DNA from: an uncultured Ruminococcus sp.
Lineage (GTDB): Bacteria > Bacillota > Clostridia > Oscillospirales > Acutalibacteraceae
NCBI GenBank assembly: GCA_902762615.1
Contig: CACWOX010000021.1
Coordinates: 1-36,898, forward strand
Reading direction: 5' to 3'
DNA: 36,898 nucleotides
The position numbers and the translations under genes are program-made. The notes below the pieces were generated by a model. That model was given only the letters and a program-made list of their open reading frames with translations. It was not told the DNA's origin and did not search any database. Below are positions 16,599-23,750 of the stretch, in pieces. Each line of letters begins with the position of its first letter. Position 1 is the stretch's first letter.

Positions 16599-16715
16599 CT
16601 ATGAAACCATGGAATAACATCTTGACGTTTCGTCGGTAATTTTACTCCCATTCCTCCAAAAAAAGCGAAATTCCTGCTCAAAGCAATCCTCTTTGACGGT
16701 ATAATACGGCTTCAT
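16599..16715 (-). CDS. Possible 38-residue small protein
   Basis: A short frame with ATG 16715 and GGAG nine bases upstream encodes 38 residues, aromatic-rich near the middle (E-F-R-F-F-W) and with two cysteines. It is the first frame after the promoter at 16741-16774 and ends 85 bases before the 148-residue membrane protein. It may be a real small protein, a leader peptide, or the start of a truncated gene. Nothing in the sequence decides between these. Confidence 0.35.
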   Translation of the reverse strand: MKPYYTVKEDCFEQEFRFFWRNGSKITDETSRCYSMVS

Positions 16716-16740
16716 GTATACACACTCCTCTGTTTTTGAA

Positions 16741-16774
16741 TTAGATTAAACTAACTTTATCATTTTATCATCAA
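16741..16774 (-). promoter_or_regulatory. Promoter with exact TTAG-N6-CTAA box
   Basis: An exact TTAG-N6-CTAA (16741-16754; GTTAGTTTAATCTAAT on the minus strand) overlaps a -10 TTTAAT (16745-16750) with -35 TTGATG (16769-16774) at 18 bases. It would drive the small ORF and the membrane protein at 16067-16513. Confidence 0.6.
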
Positions 16775-16840
16775 TCAGCAGAAAAATCAATATGATATAA
16801 AAAATTTGATAAATTTAAAAAAATACTAATATTTTCCCTC

Positions 16841-16869
16841 TTGACACATAACTCTTGTTATGTTATACT
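16841..16869 (+). promoter_or_regulatory. tetR2 promoter with operator in the spacer
   Basis: TTGACA (16841-16846), 17-base spacer, TATACT (16864-16869): a near-consensus sigma-A promoter. The spacer contains the perfect inverted repeat CATAAC-TCTT-GTTATG (16847-16862), ideally placed to block polymerase, so the TetR protein downstream probably represses itself. Confidence 0.85.
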
Positions 16870-16907
16870 CAGGTTAGACAAAGCAAACTGCAAGTGAGGT
16901 TTCGGGA

Positions 16908-17498
16908 ATGGCGGAGCAAGACAGCGGCACCAAGGAGCGGCTTTTACAATCAGGCAAAGAAGAATTTTGGCAGCACGGTTTTCAAAATGCCTCATTGCGC
17001 CGGATTTGTGCAAATGCAGGTGTGACCACGGGTGCATTGTATTTCTTTTTCAGAAACAAAGAGGATTTGTTCGGGAGTATTGTCGGGAAACCGCTCGCTG
17101 CGTATCACGAATTGATCGAGCGTTCTGCCAAAAAAGAAATCGAGGATGTATCCAGCGCCACCGGGAACGAAGAAAATTTAATGCGCCTTTTGATGACCTA
17201 CCGCGAAGAATTTATTTTGCTCCTGGAGAAATCAGCAGACACAAAATACGAAAATTGTTTGACGGAGTATAAGGCTAACCTTGAAAAAGTGACGGCTGCT
17301 TTTTTTGAAAAATACGCGCCCGGCCAGGCAAACGGACGATTGATTCAACTGATCGTCAGTATGCGTGTGCAGGGCTATCTGGAAATCATACACGGAAATG
17401 ACACGCTGGAGGAGGCGATGAAATTGGCAAAATATATGTCCTGTTACGCAGAAGCAGGATTTTCGGAACTGATCAGACAAATCAATCAGGAGTGTTGA
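16908..17498 (+). CDS. TetR/AcrR-family repressor 2
   Basis: A 196-residue regulator with an N-terminal TetR helix-turn-helix (A-S-L-R-R-I-C ... A-L-Y-F-F-F ... K-E-D-L-F, about 28-58) and an all-helical C-terminal domain. It is only distantly like the TetR at 7631-8239 outside the DNA-binding region. Its promoter carries a 6-4-6 palindrome, and a near-copy stands before the next gene, an alpha/beta hydrolase, so hydrolase and repressor probably respond to the same small molecule. Start ATG 16908; ribosome site weak (GTGAGG). Confidence 0.9.
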   Translation: MAEQDSGTKERLLQSGKEEFWQHGFQNASLRRICANAGVTTGALYFFFRNKEDLFGSIVGKPLAAYHELIERSAKKEIEDVSSATGNEENLMRLLMTYREEFILLLEKSADTKYENCLTEYKANLEKVTAAFFEKYAPGQANGRLIQLIVSMRVQGYLEIIHGNDTLEEAMKLAKYMSCYAEAGFSELIRQINQEC

Positions 17499-17525
17499 GA
17501 GGCTGTCAAATCGACAGCCTCTTTT
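17499..17525 (+). terminator. Rho-independent terminator of tetR2
   Basis: A nine-base perfect stem GAGGCTGTC / GACAGCCTC (17499-17507, 17513-17521), five-base loop, then TTTT. It begins at the base after the tetR2 stop and separates it from the hydrolase. Confidence 0.9.
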
Positions 17526-17536
17526 ACATAACAAAA

Positions 17537-17552
17537 CATAGCGATCGTTATG
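17537..17552 (+). promoter_or_regulatory. Second TetR2 operator, before the hydrolase gene
   Basis: CATAGC-GATC-GTTATG matches the 6-4-6 palindrome of the tetR2 promoter with one arm mismatch; an extra CATAAC half-site lies at 17527-17532. It sits 32 bases before the hydrolase start. The promoter itself is unclear; TTTACA (17523-17528) is a possible -35 without a good -10. Confidence 0.6.
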
Positions 17553-17584
17553 TGATTCAAAATGATTAAAGGAGCGATTTACAA

Positions 17585-18475
17585 ATGAAAGAACGATACA
17601 CCGTCACGACAGACGGTTTTTGCGGCAGATGGTTTGAGGGAACGACACACAAAGATAAGGTTGTCATCGTCATGCCGGGAACGGGTACAGCGGAGGAAAA
17701 TGCCGTCAAACTCTTTGGCTTCATCCACAAGGCCGGTTATTCCGTCATGATGATCGCCAATTCCAAGTGGGACAAAGAGCTGCCGAGCGACCCGATACAG
17801 GTACCTGTGGAATATGCTGAAAAAGCCATCGCCGTCCTGAAAGAAGAAGGCTACACCCGTTTCGCCATGTACGGCATTTCGTTCGGCGCACGGTATTCTC
17901 TGCTCTGCGCCACACTGATTCCCGATATTGAGGTAGTTATGGCCGCTTCGCCCTACGATTATGTTACGGAAGGCGTTAAGGGAATCACGAATCCGCAGAA
18001 CTGCTCGTCGCTGACTTACCGCGGGCAAGACCTTCCCTACCTTCCCGTGGAACTTTTGCACCACAATCTTTTGGCGGGCGTTTGCAAGCTGCTCAAATCC
18101 AGATACACCTTTAAGCAAATCATGCGGTTCGGTTACGACAGCTGCAAGGAAACCGAAGAAGCCAGAATCAGGGTAGAAAATATCACCGCGGATATTCTGC
18201 TGCTCTCCCCGGGCTATGATGACTGCTGGCCGTCCGACACCGCCGTTCCGAGAATGGAAAGGCTGATAAGGGAGAGCGGGAAATGCAAGCGTTTCAAGTC
18301 GGTGGTGTATGAAAAAGCCAGCCATATTATCGGCCTTGACCTGGACGCGACACCCGACCGCAAGAAGAAAATGCAGTCCATGCTGCAAGCCGAAATGAAC
18401 AATCCGCAGGCCTGCGACGAAGCCCGCCGCGAAGGAATGAAGGAAATCATCGACTTCCTTGACGCTTGGGAATAA
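17585..18475 (+). CDS. Alpha/beta hydrolase, BAAT-like, TetR2-linked
   Basis: A 296-residue soluble hydrolase related to the one at 144-1070: nucleophile elbow G-I-S-F-G (97-101, Ser99), acid loop G-Y-D-D (210-213), histidine in K-A-S-H (247), and a shared L-P-Y-L-P segment in the lid region. AGGAG stands ten bases before ATG 17585. Terminators on both sides make it a single-gene unit; the TetR2 operator in front implies induction by a ligand. Thioesterase or esterase activity is the family expectation; the substrate is unknown. Confidence 0.75.
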   Translation: MKERYTVTTDGFCGRWFEGTTHKDKVVIVMPGTGTAEENAVKLFGFIHKAGYSVMMIANSKWDKELPSDPIQVPVEYAEKAIAVLKEEGYTRFAMYGISFGARYSLLCATLIPDIEVVMAASPYDYVTEGVKGITNPQNCSSLTYRGQDLPYLPVELLHHNLLAGVCKLLKSRYTFKQIMRFGYDSCKETEEARIRVENITADILLLSPGYDDCWPSDTAVPRMERLIRESGKCKRFKSVVYEKASHIIGLDLDATPDRKKKMQSMLQAEMNNPQACDEARREGMKEIIDFLDAWE

Positions 18476-18497
18476 TTTTTCCATCAGAACGACCGAA

Positions 18498-18547
18498 AAA
18501 AATCTCCGTTTTGTTCCGTTTTTGGCAGGAACGAAGCGGAGATTTTT
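18498..18547. terminator. Bidirectional terminator
   Basis: Inverted arms AAAATCTCCG and CGGAGATTTT, with a further GTTCC/GGAAC inner pairing, lie between converging genes. Runs of A on the left and T on the right allow it to work for both strands. Confidence 0.85.
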
Positions 18548-18566
18548 GCTTGTCAATATATTCAAT

Positions 18567-19235
18567 TTACACTTCCTTCATTTCCCTTGGATTAACAATA
18601 CACAAATACACAAACCATACCATCATTCCAAAATTCATGCAGAATCCATCCAAACCGTTGGCAAGCGGATCGGCAGGAAGTATTTTTGCAATTGCGGAAA
18701 AAATGCACATCCATATAAGCGGCGAAAACAACGCAGCAGTCTTTTTGCAGACAGTCCTTCCTTTCACAATGTCAATCAGTTGCAGAATTAACGGCACCGC
18801 TACAAAAACATATGACACAAGCTGCATTGGCTGAAACAAATCCATCACGTCAATCGTTAAATCATGCGCCAACTCCGCATTTGCCGAATGAATACACCAA
18901 GAATAAATATAAATTCCCATCGACACAGTGAAATGAATGATGAGCCAGCCTATGGCACAAAGAGACCAAAGATACTGTTTCCGTGCTTTTCTTTTTTCAT
19001 CCTTTACAATGTTTCCCATCGCTCTGAAGCCAGAAAGCAAAAATGTCATTCCCAATGCGGCAAGCAACAGCGTAACAGACACCCTCATCAGATTGTAATC
19101 TGCCCCATGTCCTCTATGTATCACATGAAAATTCTCGCCCACTGAAGTGGGGTCTACATATTCCAATAACCAATCGCCAATGCCAAAGCACAAGCTGCCG
19201 ACGATGCCAAAAAGCCAATATTTTCTCGTTTTCAT
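18567..19235 (-). CDS. Multi-pass membrane protein, DUF6796-like (copy 2)
   Basis: A 222-residue protein with about seven hydrophobic segments. Early F-G-I-G-D-W, a central L-S-G-F-R-A-M stretch and a late K-I-L-P-A-D ... G ... M-N-F-G-M pattern parallel the 232-residue protein at 8340-9038 and the broken gene at 29678-30215. GGAGG precedes ATG 19235. It follows a PGTE-family gene and an HSL-type hydrolase, mirroring the gene set at 8340-10495. It has its own promoter in the 103-base gap. The function is unknown. Confidence 0.65.
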   Translation of the reverse strand: MKTRKYWLFGIVGSLCFGIGDWLLEYVDPTSVGENFHVIHRGHGADYNLMRVSVTLLLAALGMTFLLSGFRAMGNIVKDEKRKARKQYLWSLCAIGWLIIHFTVSMGIYIYSWCIHSANAELAHDLTIDVMDLFQPMQLVSYVFVAVPLILQLIDIVKGRTVCKKTAALFSPLIWMCIFSAIAKILPADPLANGLDGFCMNFGMMVWFVYLCIVNPREMKEV

Positions 19236-19277
19236 ATTTCCTCCATTTTAATCAGATACATTTTGCGTATCAACGAA

Positions 19278-19306
19278 ATTATAAATAATTTGCGGAAAAT
19301 TGTCTG
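19278..19306 (-). promoter_or_regulatory. Internal promoter for 18567-19235
   Basis: Minus strand: CAGACA (19301-19306), 17-base spacer, TATAAT (19278-19283). The -10 is perfect and the -35 matches four of six. No iron-box motif lies here, so this gene may also be made when the upstream promoter is shut. Confidence 0.6.
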
Positions 19307-19338
19307 TATTAAACGCAAACGCTATCGTTATTTTTCTG

Positions 19339-19836
19339 TCAGAATATCCATGCGCTGATACCTGCCACAATCAAACCCGCCATAGGACAGACCAGTAGCG
19401 GCCACAGAATCAGATGTTCGGGAAGCGCCAGCGTTTTCATCCACTCCTTTGTTTCCCATGCCTTGCAATGCTCTGTTCCCGGAATCATGATTTTATCCTT
19501 GACTGCGCCGCGATACCAAAAATCCAAGCCCCACAAGTCGCCCATGTTGATAAAGAACATTTCGATATATCCCGTCCAGAATAAATGCCAAAAGCCTGTC
19601 ACGCCCGCCAGATGGGAACTGACAATCATGTACGCAAAAATCAGAAGATACAGCGGATACAGAACACACGCCAGAATGACAACTTCTTTCCTTTTTCTCG
19701 GCGGTGCCGCCAGACGAATTTCTTTTGGCAGCATGTTACTGAATGCGCAAGGAATGAAAATCCATGTGACTGCGACCGTCAGATTAAAAATCAGACATAA
19801 CAAAATACCGTCCAAAATGGTTCTTGACCAAACCAT
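19339..19836 (-). CDS. Small membrane protein of the D-x4-D ... PGTE family (member 5)
   Basis: A 165-residue protein with four hydrophobic helices. The signature is G-D-L-W-G-L-D followed 14 residues on by I-P-G-T-E-H, then a W-E-T-K-E-W-M stretch before the last helix, comparable to the post-PGTE segment of member 3. AGGAGGTG lies ahead of ATG 19836, 13 bases after the HSL-type hydrolase, so the two are cotranscribed. Its linkage to a hydrolase repeats the arrangement at 9046-10495 in reversed gene order. The function is unknown. Confidence 0.6.
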   Translation of the reverse strand: MVWSRTILDGILLCLIFNLTVAVTWIFIPCAFSNMLPKEIRLAAPPRKRKEVVILACVLYPLYLLIFAYMIVSSHLAGVTGFWHLFWTGYIEMFFINMGDLWGLDFWYRGAVKDKIMIPGTEHCKAWETKEWMKTLALPEHLILWPLLVCPMAGLIVAGISAWIF

Positions 19837-19849
19837 AGATCTTCACCTC

Positions 19850-20764
19850 CTACTGTAACGCCTTAAAATATTCATGACGCACCGCCTTGGCCTCCGGCAC
19901 AAATTCCATCGCGCCCCAGCAGTGCATCATGCCTTCCCCGATATGCGTTGTCAGTGAAACACCGTACTTTTTACAAACAGTCTGCATATCTTTCAGGTAA
20001 GCCATCATCACTTCATGTGTTCCGTAAAAGATGTCCATTGGCGGAAAGTCTGTCAAATCAAACAAAATCGGACTTAACAGATACGCTTCTTCGCTGTTCA
20101 CCAGCACAGGCGCGATATTGTCGAAGAAACGCGGCGGAATCATCACGTCAAGATTCTTTCGCTTTTCCATTTCTTTTTTCTGTTTCTCGCTCGGCGGTAC
20201 TTGCAATCCCGGAGATTGCAACACTAATTTTGCGGGCAACGGAGCAGGGAGATTTTCATGCCTGATATACATACACAACGAAAGCGCCTGACCGCCGCCG
20301 GAAGACGTTCCGAAAAATCTGACATTCTCTGCGCTGTATTTTTGCAAAATTGCCTCATAAACACGGTACGTACTTTGCAGGGTTTCTACCAGCCTGTGTT
20401 CGGGTGCCATCGGATAGAGGGGAAACCAAACCTCCGCTCCCGAATTTTCCGCTATCTGTCCGCATAAAATCAAATCTCCGGGGTCAGGCGGCAGTATGTA
20501 ACCGCCGCCGAAAAGATACAGCACGGCCTTTTCTGGAACTTTTCCCTTTTCTCGCACAATATAACAGATTGTTCCTTCAATGCTCCTTGTTTCCACATCA
20601 AACTTTGGGTTCAGCTTTTTGTAGGGTACCTTGAGCGGCTTCTTTTGCTCGGCTTTATACTTTTCAAGCAATTTATCAAAATCCGTGCCTTGTTTGTCAA
20701 GCATTTGATTGACTCCTAGTGTCTTGAAAAAACTTTCAACGATTCTATATCTGATACTGGTCAT
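19850..20764 (-). CDS. Alpha/beta hydrolase, hormone-sensitive-lipase-like (copy 2)
   Basis: A 304-residue relative of the hydrolase at 9046-9969: oxyanion motif L-F-G-G-G (84-88), elbow G-T-S-S-G (152-156, Ser154), P-L-Y-P downstream of the oxyanion strand, an acidic loop G-T-H-E-V and the histidine in M-M-H-C-W. The catalytic acid appears to be Glu or a nearby residue rather than a clear Asp. AGGAG precedes ATG 20764. It is first gene of a two- or three-gene unit with the membrane proteins at 19339 and 18567, behind a promoter carrying a near iron box. Confidence 0.75.
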   Translation of the reverse strand: MTSIRYRIVESFFKTLGVNQMLDKQGTDFDKLLEKYKAEQKKPLKVPYKKLNPKFDVETRSIEGTICYIVREKGKVPEKAVLYLFGGGYILPPDPGDLILCGQIAENSGAEVWFPLYPMAPEHRLVETLQSTYRVYEAILQKYSAENVRFFGTSSGGGQALSLCMYIRHENLPAPLPAKLVLQSPGLQVPPSEKQKKEMEKRKNLDVMIPPRFFDNIAPVLVNSEEAYLLSPILFDLTDFPPMDIFYGTHEVMMAYLKDMQTVCKKYGVSLTTHIGEGMMHCWGAMEFVPEAKAVRHEYFKALQ

Positions 20765-20786
20765 AATGAACTCCTATGAATTGCGG

Positions 20787-20831
20787 TTAGTCTTATATAA
20801 CTATCATATCATGTTCCTTTTTAAAAATCAA
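20787..20831 (-). promoter_or_regulatory. Promoter and near iron box of hydrolase copy 2
   Basis: Minus strand: TTGATT (20826-20831), 17-base spacer, TATGAT (20803-20808), then TTAT-N6-CTAA (20787-20800), one base off TTAG-N6-CTAA. The box begins two bases after the -10, similar to the placement at 15967-15980. Confidence 0.7.
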
Positions 20832-20888
20832 GTAGTTCCGCCTAAAAAGTAACTCGTTGCTATTTGGAATAAAAATAACAAAAAGGAG

Positions 20889-20917
20889 TAGACATACAAG
20901 TTAGCTTATGCTAACAT
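20889..20917 (+). promoter_or_regulatory. Promoter and iron-box palindrome of ECF module 2
   Basis: TAGACA (20889-20894), 17-base spacer, TAACAT (20912-20917). The perfect inverted repeat GTTAGC-TTAT-GCTAAC (20900-20915) overlaps spacer and -10 with the -10 starting at the T of CTAA, the same register as at 1112-1128 and 7524-7540. Confidence 0.75.
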
Positions 20918-20988
20918 TGTAGTGCCACACGGTAAGCGCCATCGTTTCCGTGTATCGCAGGCAAAATTTTTCGTTCGGAGGAAGCTTT

Positions 20989-21582
20989 ATGTCCAATCAA
21001 CCAACTCAAAACCGCATCGGCGGTAAAGATCTCATCAATGTCGGTATTTTCACCGCCATCATCTTCATCATCACGATGGTCGTCATGCCTCTCGGATTTA
21101 TTCCGGTACTCATGCCGCTGTACTGTGTCATCATTCCATTGGTCGCCGGTATCCCGTGGATGCTGTTTGTTTCCAAAGTGCGTCATTTCGGTCTGATACT
21201 CATTATGAGCCTGCTGCTCGGCATTTGCCTGATGCTCACGGGCATGGGCTGGTATGCCATGCCTGTCTGCCTTGTATCCGGACTGATTTCTGAGCTGATC
21301 GTAAAAAAGGGAGACTACAAGAGCGCAAAGCTGGACGTCATCGCTCACGGATTTTTCTGCATCTGGCTGTTCGGCAGCTACATTCCGCTGATCTTCATGG
21401 CGGACGAATATTGGACGACCAACGCGGATTACGGCGAGGAATTCATTACCACGGCTAAAAATCTCTTCCAACTCTGGATGGCGCCTGTTCTGATTGTCTG
21501 CTGCGTTGTATTCGGCCTCATCGGCGGCTGGCTGGGCTTGAAAATCATGAAAAAGCACTTTGTAAAGGCGGGTATCGTATAA
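20989..21582 (+). CDS. ECF S component of the Trep_Strep/MptD family, module 2
   Basis: A 197-residue membrane protein with about six helices, parallel to 3404-3988: G-x-D-L-I-N-V-G near the start, L-T-G-M-G in the middle, L-W-M-A-P-V late and the basic ending M-K-K-H-F-V-K-A-G. GGAGG lies seven bases before ATG 20989, which I prefer to the upstream in-frame start at 20950. It heads a plus-strand operon whose EcfT is truncated, so it may depend on the EcfT of module 1. Confidence 0.85.
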   Translation: MSNQPTQNRIGGKDLINVGIFTAIIFIITMVVMPLGFIPVLMPLYCVIIPLVAGIPWMLFVSKVRHFGLILIMSLLLGICLMLTGMGWYAMPVCLVSGLISELIVKKGDYKSAKLDVIAHGFFCIWLFGSYIPLIFMADEYWTTNADYGEEFITTAKNLFQLWMAPVLIVCCVVFGLIGGWLGLKIMKKHFVKAGIV

Positions 21583-21951
21583 TGCTGTCGGGAGCTTCCG
21601 CTGTCGGTCATGTTCCGCTTTTTCCCGACAGTGGGAGAGGAAGTAAAGGCTGTCAACAATGCCATGCATATGCGCGGCATTAAGCTGGGAGGAAGCAATG
21701 CCTCCAAAATGATCGAGTACCGCTTGGTGCCGATTATGATGTGTTCCCTGCGCATTGGTGACGAGCTTTCCGCCGCAGCCCTTACCAGAGGACTGGATGC
21801 ACCGGTCAAACGCACGAATATATACAAAATCGGTTTCCGCTTGCAGGATGCAGTAATTTTCATGCTGTGCCTGGCCGCTTATGCCATTTGGATTCTCGGG
21901 TTGTTCGGCATTCACGCGAAGGAATGGTACGGAGGAGTAATGGGATTATGA
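21583..21951 (+). pseudogene. EcfT of module 2, N-terminal half deleted
   Basis: Directly after the S-protein stop, in the same frame, comes a stretch aligning with residues from about 137 to the end of the EcfT at 2667-3404 (S-V-M-F-R-x-F-P-T, M-R-G-I, A-L-T-R-G-L, A-P-V-K-R-T-N-I). Roughly the first 135 residues, including the first membrane helices, are missing. The first ATG (21610) lies inside a conserved motif, so it is not a natural start. The two ATPase-coupling motifs survive. I read it as a deletion that fused the S-gene end to the EcfT middle. Confidence 0.85.
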
Positions 21952-23414
21952 TTGAATTAAAGAATGTCAGTTTTCGCTATGCTTCCGAAAGCCAGAAAAT
22001 GCTGGAGGAAGAACAAGCTCCCACGGAAAACGTCGGCGGCAGACTGTGCGACATCAATCTCACGATTGCCGACGGCTCTTTTGTATTGCTGACAGGACCT
22101 TCCGGTTGCGGCAAGACCACCATACTCCGCCTGCTCAACGGATTGATTCCCCATTACTATGCCGGTGAGATTTCCGGCGAGATTCTGGTGAACGAAAAAA
22201 ATGTGAGCGAGAGAGAACTGTACGAAACCGCCTGCTCGACGGGAACGGTCTTTCAGAACCCGCGCTCGCAGTTTTTTAATGTGGATACCACCAGCGAGCT
22301 TGCCTTTACCTGTGAAAACAGGGGCATGGACGCAAATGAAATCAGGCGGAGAATGGATGAAACAGTCCATTCCTTCGGGCTTCAGAAGCTGATGGATCGC
22401 AGCATTTTTCAGCTCTCCGACGGCCAAAAGCAAAAAATCGCCTGTGCCTCCATTGATGTGGGGCGTCCGGACATCATTCTACTCGACGAGCCTTCCGCCA
22501 ATCTGGATTACGGAACGACCATGCAGCTCCGGGAATTGATTGGCATCTGGAAAGCACAGGGCAAAACCATTGTCGCCGCCGAGCACAGAATCTTCTATCT
22601 GTGGGATCTGATCGACCGGGCAGTCATTCTGCGGGACGGAAGCATCATCAAGGACTTGACGCGCAAGGAATTGTCGGAGCTTTCCGATGAGGACATTACC
22701 CATCTGGGTCTGCGAACAGTCCATTCCGAAGCACCGTCGGATATTTCGCTTCCAGCCTTCACACAGGAAGATGTTCCCATCACGCTTCAAAAATTCAAAT
22801 TTGCCTATCGCAGAGGTATGTTTGAACGCCGCCGAAAAAAGGGATACATTGTCAATATCAGACAGCTTAATATAGCACAAAGCAGAATTACGGCGATTAC
22901 GGGGTATAACGGCGTAGGAAAGACCACGCTGCTTCACTGCCTCTGCGGTCTGGAAAAGAAATGCAAGGGTAAAATCCGATACAAAGGTAAGAATTACAAC
23001 CGCCGCAAGCGGCATAATCTACTCTTTATGGTGATGCAGGACGTCAACCATCAGCTTTTCACGGAGAGTGCATTGGAAGAAGTGGTGATAAGTCTCCCAA
23101 AAGGCAGTGAAGAGGAGCGGCAGAAAAAGGCGATGCAAATTCTTTCCAAACTGGATTTGGCAGAATTCGCGCAGCGTCACCCGATGTCGCTCTCGGGCGG
23201 TCAGAAGCAGCGTCTGGCGGTGGCCTGTGCCATTGCGTCAGGGCGTGAAATCCTGTTGTTTGACGAGCCGACCAGCGGTCTGGATTACCTTCACATGCAA
23301 CAGACCGCCGATTTGCTGCGGGAACTGAAAGAAATGGGAAAGACAGTCATTGTCGTAACGCACGACAGCGAATTGATACGAAGCTGCTGCGACAGAAAGC
23401 TGGTGATTGAGTGA
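21948..23414 (+). CDS. ECF transporter double ATPase, module 2
   Basis: A 488-residue tandem ATPase, paralogous to 1261-2673. Domain 1 has GPSGCGKT, signature LSDGQ and IILLDEPSANLDY; domain 2 has Walker A GYNGVGKT, signature LSGGQ and LLFDEPTSGLDY. It carries a longer linker before domain-2 strand one (basic R-R-G-M-F-E-R-R-R-K-K). ATG 21948 overlaps the EcfT-remnant stop (ATGA) with GGAGG 12-17 bases upstream. The open frame to 21867 lies inside EcfT and is not used here. The frame is intact, so the ATPase could still serve module 1. Confidence 0.9.
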   Translation: MIELKNVSFRYASESQKMLEEEQAPTENVGGRLCDINLTIADGSFVLLTGPSGCGKTTILRLLNGLIPHYYAGEISGEILVNEKNVSERELYETACSTGTVFQNPRSQFFNVDTTSELAFTCENRGMDANEIRRRMDETVHSFGLQKLMDRSIFQLSDGQKQKIACASIDVGRPDIILLDEPSANLDYGTTMQLRELIGIWKAQGKTIVAAEHRIFYLWDLIDRAVILRDGSIIKDLTRKELSELSDEDITHLGLRTVHSEAPSDISLPAFTQEDVPITLQKFKFAYRRGMFERRRKKGYIVNIRQLNIAQSRITAITGYNGVGKTTLLHCLCGLEKKCKGKIRYKGKNYNRRKRHNLLFMVMQDVNHQLFTESALEEVVISLPKGSEEERQKKAMQILSKLDLAEFAQRHPMSLSGGQKQRLAVACAIASGREILLFDEPTSGLDYLHMQQTADLLRELKEMGKTVIVVTHDSELIRSCCDRKLVIE

Positions 23415-23676
23415 GAAGTAATATACTGACACAATACGGCGATTTACCCGATATCAAGGTGTTTTATGACGGCAGGGGAATGCAGATCCGCTCGACGATG
23501 TAAAGGCGTTTATCTGCAATGGCGGTAGAAACTGCAAATGTGTGGGCTGCTGGAAAGTCTATGGGAACGAAAAGGAAGCGGCGCAGACCTTCGCCCGGTT
23601 CAAGAAATGCAGCAGCATCTATTCCAAGCTGTGGAACGGCGGCAGAAGTGTCCGTCAGCTCACGGTGGCGGTATAG
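23411..23676 (+). pseudogene. Frameshifted small Cys-rich protein
   Basis: Coupled to the ATPase stop through GTGA, a frame runs to TAA 23501-23503. A second frame, offset by one base, continues the sense to TAG 23674-23676 with C-N-G-G-x-N-C-K-C-x-G-C-W, a dense Cys motif suited to a metal or Fe-S site. The switch falls near the G-run at 23474-23478, consistent with loss of one base. Restored, it would be about 88 residues. I do not recognise the family. A sequencing error is possible. Confidence 0.6.
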
Positions 23677-23750
23677 TTTTTATGATTTGAGGAATATTTC
23701 CGTCAGGAATTTTCCATATATTTTTCATCTTATGAAATGAGGTATTTGTT

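Noticed and set aside
17579-18565. 328-residue minus-strand frame
   Set aside because: Antisense to the BAAT-like hydrolase with its ribosome site and motifs; it also runs through the terminator at 18498-18547.
19316-19332. Possible third TetR2 operator
   Set aside because: Only one half-site similar to CATAACGAT is present; the other arm does not match.
20911-21915. 334-residue minus-strand frame
   Set aside because: Antisense across the ECF S gene and the EcfT remnant; rich in His, Gln and Arg without recognisable domains.
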